A program made the translations under genes and the position numbers. Source: Clostridium sp. Marseille-P3244 (GTDB taxonomy: Bacteria; Bacillota; Clostridia; Lachnospirales; Lachnospiraceae). From it: DNA of 64,000 bases. The notes under the pieces are model-generated. The model was not told the origin of the DNA, did not search any database, and saw nothing but the letters and a program-made list of their open reading frames with translations. Shown here one piece after another: positions 57,473 to 64,000 of this stretch (position 1 is the first letter of the stretch; every line of letters starts with the position of its first letter). Where the stretch lies: contig NZ_LT635549.1 in NCBI RefSeq assembly GCF_900120155.1, forward strand, positions 1,582,688 through 1,646,687. Reading direction: 5' to 3'.

Positions 57473-57703
57473 TAAGATCAGGTAAAGGCATAGCTGAATT
57501 AAATGCTGTGCTTTTGCCTGAAAATTATATAATTAGATAGATTTGAAAGTAGAGTTGAAAAAGTGATTTTGGTAGAGTATGATGAAAATGCTAATGCTTT
57601 TCATGTATGTAAACTTTTATTATTATGTTGCTTTTGAGAACATTGTGGGTGACGTTAAATTTTAAATATTAAAAATGAAAATATGCTTTAAAGGAGACTG
57701 AGA
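57473..57703. other. Boundary between transfer module and transporter cargo
   Basis: A 231-base AT-rich gap. Shortly after the hydrolase stop, GGTAAAGGCATAGC and GCTGTGCTTTTGCC (about 57481-57517) can pair and precede TGAAAATTATATAATTAG. A promoter for the next operon must lie here, but I cannot assign -35/-10 boxes with confidence. Confidence 0.4.
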
Positions 57704-58366
57704 ATGAGAATTTTGCTAGTCGAAGACGATGCTCAGATGAATGAAGCACTAAAAATATTTTTCTGTAAAGCAGGATATACAGTACTGCAGGCGTATAACG
57801 CAATAGAGGCAGAGAGGTGTTTGAATAAAAATCCGGATGTCATAATTGCAGATATCGGACTGCCAGGAACCTCAGGAATTGATTTATGCAAGAAATTTTT
57901 GAAATATAAATCAATACCTGTAATCTTTCTGACAGCGAAAGATGACGAGGAAGATATATTGGAGGGATATGAAGCCGGATGCCAGGAATATGTAACCAAG
58001 CCTGTTTCACCGAAAGTTTTATTAAAGAAGGTTGAAGTGATCTTAAAACGCAACAGATCAGGTAATATCATGGATTATAAGGATTTGCGGATTGATTTTG
58101 ACAAGCGAAAAGTATGGAACTGTGACAAGGAAATTAAACTTACGATAAAGGAATGGAAAGTTTTGGCTATTTTAGCAGCAAGTCGGGGAAATATTGTAAC
58201 CAAAGAAATGTTGCTGGAGAAAATATGGGATGCTGACAATAATTTTGTAGATGACCATGCTCTGACGGTAGTTATCAATAGATTGAGAAAAAAAATAGAA
58301 TCTGCTCCATCCAGTCCGGTTTACGTTAAAAATGTTTTTGGGGTTGGATATACATTCGGAGAATAA
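57704..58366 (+). CDS. OmpR-family response regulator (BceR-like)
   Basis: 220 residues from ATG 57704 (AAAGGAGACTGAG upstream). Receiver domain with VEDDAQMNEALK, phospho-accepting Asp in VIIADIGLPG (about 51) and the TKP lysine motif. The C-terminal winged helix is KLTIKEWKVLAILAASRGNIVTKEMLLEKIWD and HALTVVINRLRKKIE. It is followed by its kinase and an ABC transporter of antimicrobial-peptide type, so it probably senses cell-wall-active peptides and induces the transporter. Confidence 0.92.
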   Translation: MRILLVEDDAQMNEALKIFFCKAGYTVLQAYNAIEAERCLNKNPDVIIADIGLPGTSGIDLCKKFLKYKSIPVIFLTAKDDEEDILEGYEAGCQEYVTKPVSPKVLLKKVEVILKRNRSGNIMDYKDLRIDFDKRKVWNCDKEIKLTIKEWKVLAILAASRGNIVTKEMLLEKIWDADNNFVDDHALTVVINRLRKKIESAPSSPVYVKNVFGVGYTFGE

Positions 58367-58376
58367 GAGGCAGGTA

Positions 58377-59372
58377 ATGATGAAAAGAAGCATATTGGGA
58401 ATTAATGCAGTTATAATTGTATGTTTTACGATAATTTTGGTCTGTCAAAAGAATTGGATACTATTATTTTTATTGGCATTACTATTGGCGGGATTATACT
58501 TTTTATGGATTGACCGGCAGAAAGAATATCAGAGTGAGTTGGGAGAAATATCGGGTTATCTGGATGATTTGCTGCAGAAAAAAGATATTTCTTATTATTC
58601 TGTTCAGAATGATACTCTTACATCCAAGATCTTTTCGCAGATACAGAGAGTGCAGAAAATGTATGGAGGGATCACTGCACTTGTGGAGAGTGAACGTGAT
58701 GGCATTAAGAAATTATTGGCGGAAATTGCTCATCAATTACGAACGCCGTTATCCAATATGGAAACATATCTGACACTGCTTGAAGATAACAGAATTGAAG
58801 AGTCAGAAAAAGAGACATATATTAAAGCTGTGGAGAAATCAGAGAATAAGCTTCATTTTCTGATTGAAAAATTCATTGTAGCGGCACGATTGGAAAATCA
58901 GATCATCCAGATTCACAAATGTGACAGCAATCTGAAAGAAACGGTAGCACAGGCTGTATTTCAGGTGCGGAAAAAGGCAGAAGAGAAAAACATCAACATC
59001 ATTGTACAAGGGGAAGATGTGGATAAAAAAGTAATACATGACAGAAATTGGCTCTGTGAAGCGATATACAATTTGCTGGACAACAGCATAAAATACTCCC
59101 CGGTATCCACCGATATTGTAGTGACGTTGATTTCCAATGAGATGTTTTCGGAAATTCGTATTGAAGACAGCGGAACAGGGATTGAAAAGGGAGAGGAAAA
59201 TAAAATATTTCAGCTTTACTATCGGGGAAAGAATGTTTCTAATGAAGAAGGTTATGGCATAGGGCTGTTTATAACAAGAGAAATTGTGCAGAAACATGAT
59301 GGATTTATGAAAGTAAAACGAAAGGACTCTGGTTTAATTATGTCGATTATATTGCCAAAAGCGGGAACTTGA
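58377..59372 (+). CDS. Sensor histidine kinase (BceS-like)
   Basis: About 331 residues from ATG 58377 (AGGCAGGTA upstream). Two adjacent N-terminal membrane helices (SILGINAVIIVCFTIILV and ILLFLLALLLAGLYFLW) with almost no extracellular loop, the intramembrane-sensing layout. HisKA: EIAHQLRTPLSNMETYL (His about 119). HATPase: NLLDNSIKYSP and EDSGTGIEKGEE, GYGIGLFI. In Bce systems such kinases sense flux through the partner ABC transporter, which follows here. Confidence 0.92.
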   Translation: MMKRSILGINAVIIVCFTIILVCQKNWILLFLLALLLAGLYFLWIDRQKEYQSELGEISGYLDDLLQKKDISYYSVQNDTLTSKIFSQIQRVQKMYGGITALVESERDGIKKLLAEIAHQLRTPLSNMETYLTLLEDNRIEESEKETYIKAVEKSENKLHFLIEKFIVAARLENQIIQIHKCDSNLKETVAQAVFQVRKKAEEKNINIIVQGEDVDKKVIHDRNWLCEAIYNLLDNSIKYSPVSTDIVVTLISNEMFSEIRIEDSGTGIEKGEENKIFQLYYRGKNVSNEEGYGIGLFITREIVQKHDGFMKVKRKDSGLIMSIILPKAGT

Positions 59373-59395
59373 AAATGGTTCCCGCTTTGTTACTA
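59358..59395 (+). terminator. Terminator overlapping the kinase stop
   Basis: AAAGCGGGAAC and GGTTCCCGCTTT pair around TTGAAAAT. The T tail is weak (GTTACTAATTT), so read-through to the transporter is likely; it may balance kinase and transporter expression. Confidence 0.6.
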
Positions 59396-59440
59396 ATTTG
59401 AGAGATTTATCTGTTATTCTGTGCGTAAAGGAGGAATTAC

Positions 59441-60124
59441 GTGATGAATATTATTATAACGAAGAACGTACGGAAGATATACCGTATGGGGGAAAATAAT
59501 GTTTATGCCTTGAATGGAGTGGATTTCACTGTAAAAGAAGGTGAGTTTGTTGCCATTGTAGGGGCGTCAGGCAGCGGAAAATCAACATTACTTAATTTAC
59601 TTGGGGCGATGGATTCGCCCACAGAAGGAGAAATATTTGTGCGAGGAATACCACTGGCGCAGATGTCACAGAATGAGCAGACAATATTCAGACGTCGCAA
59701 TATCGGATTTATTTTTCAGGATTTTAAATTACTTCCTGTTTTGAATGTCTATGACAACATGGTCCTGCCGCTGAAATTAGATGGACGTAAAATAGATCGG
59801 GAATTCGCTGAGATGCTCCTAAAGTCACTGGGGTTGCAGAATAAAAGAGAGCAGACCCCATATACTCTGTCCGGGGGCGAACAACAGCGGGTGGCTATAG
59901 CCAGAGCGCTGATTACCCGTCCTGCTGTCGTACTGGCTGATGAACCTACAGGAAATCTTGATTCCCGTACCGGCATGGAGGTAATTGGATTAATGAAAAT
60001 ACTTGCACAGAAATTCTACCAGACATTAGTAGTTGTCACACATGATGAAGAAGTCGCACAGACGGCAGACCGTATCGTACACATAGAAGACGGAAAAATC
60101 TGCCAAGAGGGAGAAAGCATATGA
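59441..60124 (+). CDS. ABC transporter ATP-binding protein (BceA/MacB type)
   Basis: 227 residues. AAAGGAGGAATTACG precedes GTGATG at 59441. Walker [16 protein letters not shown], signature [15 protein letters not shown], Walker [13 protein letters not shown]. Length and motifs match LolD/BceA-type ATPases that drive peptide-detoxifying or lipid-extracting permeases. Coupled to the permease by ATGA (stop and start overlap by 4). Confidence 0.95.
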   Translation: MMNIIITKNVRKIYRMGENNVYALNGVDFTVKEGEFVAIVGASGSGKSTLLNLLGAMDSPTEGEIFVRGIPLAQMSQNEQTIFRRRNIGFIFQDFKLLPVLNVYDNMVLPLKLDGRKIDREFAEMLLKSLGLQNKREQTPYTLSGGEQQRVAIARALITRPAVVLADEPTGNLDSRTGMEVIGLMKILAQKFYQTLVVVTHDEEVAQTADRIVHIEDGKICQEGESI

Positions 60125-62706
60125 GTACACGTAACAATAATCAGTTGGTTATTAAAGAACTGGCACAGGCTTATTATAAAGATAATAAAAGGCAGAACAA
60201 AGTTTTAATTATTGCGATTGCTATGTCAGTGCTTCTACTCTATTCTGCTTTTTCCATTGCATATGGTAAAATTCGTTCTGATTATCTGATTGATATACGG
60301 GGAATGGGAACAGTTGCTACGGTATCATTGGAAAATGGGAGTGAGGCACAATATGAGCAAATGAAAAGTCTCCCATATATTATAGATACCGGGATTCAAA
60401 AGACTGTAGGATCAGCCACATTCCAAGATTATTGGGAAGGCCAACTTATTTATCTCGATGATAGCGCATATGAAAAAATGATGATGCCGGCATATACAGA
60501 TATAATTGGAAGTTATCCTCAAAAAGCCGATGAGATCATGTTATCGGCTTCCAGCCTGCAGCAAATGGAGATCGATCATCCGGTAATTGGAATGGAGATT
60601 GAGCTTAGAACAATACTGTCTGAAGGAGCAGAAGAAACAGATTTATTTTCATTAAGCGGATATTACACAGATTATGTTGATTTCTCGGTAACGGAGCCAG
60701 AAGCATATGTTTCAAAAGCCTTTCTGGATCAACAGGAAATCTCCGCCTTTCCAGCAGATAAGATCATGGCAGTAACAGGTTCCTTACAGGATGAAAGAGG
60801 CATTGAAACAAAACTGTATTCAGATCTGACAATGGAATATGCCGCACAGCAGGTATTCGCTGAAAATCCAATGGTAAAACAAAGTGTGGAAGGTGTATTC
60901 GGGAGTGTCTCTATTGCAGTTGGATGCGGAATCGTGGTAATCCTCTGTGCTTTCATGCTGATCTTTAATGTAGTGTCTATTACAATGGGGAAAGAAATCC
61001 GTCAGTATGGAATGCTGAAAGTACTTGGCACGACAGAGCAGCAGTTAAAAAGAATCGTATATTATCAAAACATATGGAATATCCTCAAAGGGATCGGTAT
61101 AGGAGCTGTGGCGGGTATTGTTATCGTAAAACTATTTCTTCCGACCGTTTTACAGAAATTGTTCATGCAGGGTCTGGGTGAGAGCGATGTTACAGGTTTC
61201 TATCCAGTATTTATGGCAGGAGCCGGAATCCTAATGTTTGTAACGTCATTTTTTGCAACAGGACTTGCACTTCGACAGGTTATAAAATGGAATGCAATTG
61301 ATTCCATCCGTTATATCGAAACAGGGAATAGAACAAAAAAGAAACAAAATTTAGCAACCAGATTTCTGATATTAGAAATGGCCTGGCGGAATATTACAAG
61401 ATCCAAAAAGAGATTGCTTATTAGTGTGGGATCACTGTTAATCGGATGTATTACTGCTTTAGGTGCAGAAGTTATTATGATAGGAACAGATATTACGAAT
61501 CAGATCGAACAAAATCCTGATTTCAGGATTGGGATACTAACCGGGATATTCCGGTTCCCTGAAATGGTGCCTGATCAAATAAACGATGATACGCCGGTAC
61601 TTTCATCGGAAATGCTGGATACGATTTACAAGATGGAAGGAATAAATGAGACTACGATAAAAACTGCTAAAGGCAGTTACGCAGTTATTGACTTCCTTGC
61701 TGATAAAGCCCTGCAGCCCCGCAGACAGTCGTTGGATGATCCGGAGAAGACACTGGCGTTTGCAACACTTCAGATCGTGGACAAGTCATATGTTACTGAA
61801 TTGGAACGCTATGTTGCTGACAATAATTTGACTGTTGATATGAATCGGTTTGCATCAGGGGAAGGATGTATTTTACTGCATCATAATGAAATGTCGCAGG
61901 AGTTGGAATTGCGGGCGGAAAAGACATTGGGCGAACCTATAACATTCTACTCGCTTGACGCTTATAGGGCTCAGGAGAGCAATGCAGCAAATTATGGAAA
62001 AGGCAGTCTTGCTTGTGCAGGATACATGGATATGACCGAGAAATACTTTCCTGAACTGCAGACTACTTCCTTTGGAAATAGCATCAACTATTTCATTATG
62101 ACGGAAAAAGCGTTTGAAGAACTGGGATTCCCGGAAAAGACATTTGACATCTCTTTCGATATTGAGGAGAGCGAAGATGATGCGGTGATCAATCAAAAAT
62201 TAGTACAGCTTATACAAAAAGAAAATCAAAAAGTTGGGATAATGGACACATTTTATCTGGAGGCAAATTATACATTGCTGGAATCCGAACAGAACAGGAT
62301 TGATACGGCAAACATTATTTTAGGCGGATTATCCCTGGTTATTTTAGTTATTGGAATCATGAATTATGGAAATATGCTGTCTGCAGTACTATCGGTCAGG
62401 AGAAAAGAGATTGCTGTAATGCAGAGCCTTGGGTTGACCAAAAGCCAACTGTGGAGAATGATTTTCTATGAGGGAATAGGATATTGGGTAATTCTTATAT
62501 TGGCGACGCTAATAGCAGGCAGTCCGGTTATATGGCTTTTAGGGAAAGCAATAAAGAGTAAATTATTGTATTTTAAGTTTATATATCCATGGAAGTTACT
62601 TTTTATAATATCAGTGGTTATGTTTATAATATGTTTTATGTTTTCAAGTGCAACATATTTGAAAAATAGAAATCTTACAGACGAATTAAGAAGAACTGAT
62701 GACTAA
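60121..62706 (+). CDS. FtsX-like ABC permease (BceB-like)
   Basis: 861 residues. Membrane helices near the N-terminus (VLIIAIAMSVLLLYSAFSIAY), around 265-290, 320-345 and 365-395, a second set from 430, and a final group (about 735-850). Two FtsX domains flank a large extracytoplasmic region (about 465-730) that probably binds the substrate. With the ATPase and the two-component pair it forms a resistance or sensing module for antimicrobial peptides. Confidence 0.92.
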   Translation: MSTRNNNQLVIKELAQAYYKDNKRQNKVLIIAIAMSVLLLYSAFSIAYGKIRSDYLIDIRGMGTVATVSLENGSEAQYEQMKSLPYIIDTGIQKTVGSATFQDYWEGQLIYLDDSAYEKMMMPAYTDIIGSYPQKADEIMLSASSLQQMEIDHPVIGMEIELRTILSEGAEETDLFSLSGYYTDYVDFSVTEPEAYVSKAFLDQQEISAFPADKIMAVTGSLQDERGIETKLYSDLTMEYAAQQVFAENPMVKQSVEGVFGSVSIAVGCGIVVILCAFMLIFNVVSITMGKEIRQYGMLKVLGTTEQQLKRIVYYQNIWNILKGIGIGAVAGIVIVKLFLPTVLQKLFMQGLGESDVTGFYPVFMAGAGILMFVTSFFATGLALRQVIKWNAIDSIRYIETGNRTKKKQNLATRFLILEMAWRNITRSKKRLLISVGSLLIGCITALGAEVIMIGTDITNQIEQNPDFRIGILTGIFRFPEMVPDQINDDTPVLSSEMLDTIYKMEGINETTIKTAKGSYAVIDFLADKALQPRRQSLDDPEKTLAFATLQIVDKSYVTELERYVADNNLTVDMNRFASGEGCILLHHNEMSQELELRAEKTLGEPITFYSLDAYRAQESNAANYGKGSLACAGYMDMTEKYFPELQTTSFGNSINYFIMTEKAFEELGFPEKTFDISFDIEESEDDAVINQKLVQLIQKENQKVGIMDTFYLEANYTLLESEQNRIDTANIILGGLSLVILVIGIMNYGNMLSAVLSVRRKEIAVMQSLGLTKSQLWRMIFYEGIGYWVILILATLIAGSPVIWLLGKAIKSKLLYFKFIYPWKLLFIISVVMFIICFMFSSATYLKNRNLTDELRRTDD

Positions 62707-63154
62707 ATATGAAAGTATAATAAGGAGATTTATGGGGAGACTGATCATTGCAGAATTCAAGGATAATGAAACACATCCTTTTGATGAAATCATGAAAGTG
62801 TTTCGTAAATATCCGGATTTTCAAAAATATGAAATATACTACGCACCCGCAATATCCCTTCACGATCTTGAAATACTTCCAGATCGAAGAAAGGTATATT
62901 GTGGGAAACAGGAAGTATCTTTAACTACAAAAGAATTTAACCTATTGTGTTATTTCGTTGCTAACGCAGGCCGGGTTCTTACATACGAACAAATATATCA
63001 AAACGTATGGGGCAATTATGTACAGGATATAGAGAACAACACGATTGGCTCTCATGTATGCAAATTGAGAGAAAAACTATACAAAGCCTGCCCGGATCGG
63101 CAATTTAAAATCCGGTGTGTGCGTGAAGTAGGATATTGTTTAGAGGGTAAGTAG
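62699..63154 (+). CDS. Winged-helix regulator lacking a receiver domain
   Basis: 151 residues, overlapping the permease stop by 8 bases. The C-terminal OmpR-type winged helix is LTTKEFNLLCYFVANAGRVLTYEQIYQNVWG and IGSHVCKLREKLYKACP. The N-terminal ~65 residues (LIIAEFKDNETHPFDEIMKVFRKYPDFQKYEIYYAPAISLHDLEILP) are not a receiver and lack the phospho-Asp. It may be an orphan regulator with a small sensing domain or a rearranged response regulator. Coupling to the transporter suggests shared control. Confidence 0.75.
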   Translation: MTKYESIIRRFMGRLIIAEFKDNETHPFDEIMKVFRKYPDFQKYEIYYAPAISLHDLEILPDRRKVYCGKQEVSLTTKEFNLLCYFVANAGRVLTYEQIYQNVWGNYVQDIENNTIGSHVCKLREKLYKACPDRQFKIRCVREVGYCLEGK

Positions 63155-63160
63155 AAAAAA

Positions 63161-63192
63161 CAGTCTGATCTTGACGGTCAGGCTGCTTTTTG
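63161..63192. terminator. Bidirectional terminator between convergent genes
   Basis: AGTCTGA and TCAGGCT pair (with one wobble) around TCTTGACGG, followed by GCTTTTTG on the plus strand and preceded by AAAAAAC (T-rich on the minus strand). It separates the plus-strand regulator from the minus-strand kinase. Confidence 0.65.
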
Positions 63193-63218
63193 TTGTCGTT
63201 GGCTCTTTTCTAAAATAT

Positions 63219-64000
63219 TTATTTCAATGGAAAGGAAACTGTAAATGTTGCTCCCCCGCCAGCAGTATCGCTCACTTGTATATCTCCATTCAACATTCCA
63301 GTTAATTCTTGTGCTATGCTAAGACCCAAACCAAAATTTGCTTTATTTGTATGCGATTTATCCCCGCTGAAAAAACGGTCAAAGATGTATTTCTTATCTT
63401 CATCAGCAATGCCCTGTCCGTGGTCGATAACAGAGAACGCTATTTGGTGTTTTGCATGGACTGCCTGTATTTCCAATAAAGAGTTATCCTTTGCGTGCTG
63501 AATGGCATTATCCATAAAGATACATAAAATCTGAAACAGTCTGTCCTTATCGGTATTCAGCACAGGGTAAGTATCTTCTGATAAGTTTACTTTTAACTGT
63601 ATTCCGTTTTTGATACAGGTCTGTTCATACGTTTCATACAGTAAGATAAGCAGTGTATCAATATTAACTTGGCTCTGGTGTAATGTCCATGTTTTAGCGT
63701 CAGAGGAAGCAAGCAACAACATATCTTTTACCAGACGTGATAATCTCATACATTCTGTTTCTATCACGCTGACCGCCTGCTTTGCAGGTTCATCTAATGA
63801 TTGGTTATCAGTGAGAATGTCTGTATTTGCTACCATGACCGCCAATGGTGATTTTAATTCATGGGAAGCCGTAGCTACAAAATCTTTTTGACTTTTTAGA
63901 ACACGTTCTGTCGGCACAAACGCCTTTTTTAGCAGGAAGTGTGTTAAAACAAGGACATCTGCAAAAGCCAATATCCATATGAGTAAATAGTGCGGAAGCA
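63219..64000 (-). CDS. Sensor histidine kinase, C-terminal part (N-terminus beyond right edge)
   Basis: The frame is open from the right edge and ends at 63219 (about 260 residues visible). A last membrane helix (LIWILAFADVLVLTHFLL) is followed by HisKA ATASHELKSPLAVMVANTDIL, N-box MDNAIQHAKDNS, G boxes DHGQGIADEDKKYIFDRFF and NFGLGLSIAQEL. The apparent start at 63971 is not a real start; the gene continues leftward on its own strand beyond 64000. It is the opposite orientation to the ICE genes, so it belongs to another cargo unit. Confidence 0.88.
   Translation of the reverse strand, partial: LPHYLLIWILAFADVLVLTHFLLKKAFVPTERVLKSQKDFVATASHELKSPLAVMVANTDILTDNQSLDEPAKQAVSVIETECMRLSRLVKDMLLLASSDAKTWTLHQSQVNIDTLLILLYETYEQTCIKNGIQLKVNLSEDTYPVLNTDKDRLFQILCIFMDNAIQHAKDNSLLEIQAVHAKHQIAFSVIDHGQGIADEDKKYIFDRFFSGDKSHTNKANFGLGLSIAQELTGMLNGDIQVSDTAGGGATFTVSFPLK

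Larger units (their letters stand above)
10299..64000 (+). mobile_element. Element B: Tn1549/CTn-like integrative and conjugative element (right end outside window)
   Basis: From the uvrB core to beyond the right edge almost all genes are on the plus strand in the order usual for this ICE group: parA/parB, surface adhesin, giant methylase-helicase, primase-like protein, MobC, relaxase, PcfB, VirD4, VirB2-like, VirB6-like, VirB3-like, VirB4, sortase B and peptidoglycan hydrolase. Accessory blocks are inserted at several points (10472-11698, 27349-29300, 57700 onward), and an 11.2-kb mobilizable element splits the VirB6-like gene. The integrase, by analogy with the scrap in element A, should be at the far right end, not seen. 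Confidence 0.85.

Noticed and set aside
1..64000. tRNA or rRNA genes
   Set aside because: None recognized on either strand by reading; no tRNA-like integration site is visible because the elements use uvrB and the VirB6-like gene.

Overview
The window looks like the accessory part of a gut Clostridia (Lachnospiraceae-like) chromosome. The evidence is strong GGAGG ribosome sites with frequent TTG/GTG starts, a conjugation module of the Tn1549/CTn type, a Tn4451-like mobilizable element, and a mosaic of GC-richer transfer genes with very AT-rich cargo. Almost everything here is mobile DNA, nested several levels deep, and no chromosomal housekeeping gene is intact. The only chromosomal trace is the first 90 codons of uvrB, present twice (683-955 and 10027-10299).

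Layout. 1-640 is the end of an IS3-family element running off the left edge. 643-955 is the uvrB 5' part, cut at codon 90. About 955-10298 (element A) looks like a cis-mobilizable remnant of an integrative element. It keeps a decayed left end (including a parA leader relic at 1239-1345), a 3' scrap of a tyrosine integrase (9417-9620) and a right end carrying a fresh uvrB 5' copy. Its core is replaced by cargo: a three-gene ABC-ATPase system with a Cap4-like nuclease (1662-5353), and an XRE / ImmA-IrrE / PIN operon whose PIN gene is split by a 1,720-bp IS3-family insertion with a CAT target duplication.

From about 10299 to beyond the right edge lies a related, apparently complete ICE (element B), integrated in tandem at the same uvrB core. 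It holds an HEXXH cargo protein, parA/parB, a thioester/Cna-B surface adhesin, a 2,500-residue methylase-helicase with an overprinted tnpV, a type III toxin-antitoxin (ToxIN-like), membrane-protein cargo, a primase-like protein, MobC and relaxase, PcfB, VirD4, VirB2-, VirB6-, VirB3- and VirB4-like proteins, sortase B, a transglycosylase/CHAP hydrolase, then a BceRS/BceAB-like two-component and ABC-transporter block and part of another kinase.

The VirB6-like gene is broken at 38576/49759 by an 11.2-kb Tn4451-like mobilizable element. This carries a RepA-like ATPase, a MobV relaxase with a recognizable oriT, ParB, a serine recombinase and TnpV. Its cargo is flavin-centred: an FMN riboswitch, RibU, a riboflavin-kinase/winged-helix fusion, and a TetR-controlled nitroreductase.

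How it fits together. Integration at uvrB codon 90 would kill DNA repair, but each element carries a replacement uvrB 5' end at its right terminus; the six differences between the two copies are all synonymous. Sharing one attachment core lets the integrase-less defence island (A) sit beside, and probably move with, the conjugative element (B). Interruption of the VirB6-like gene by the nested element probably disables B's own transfer unless the nested element excises.
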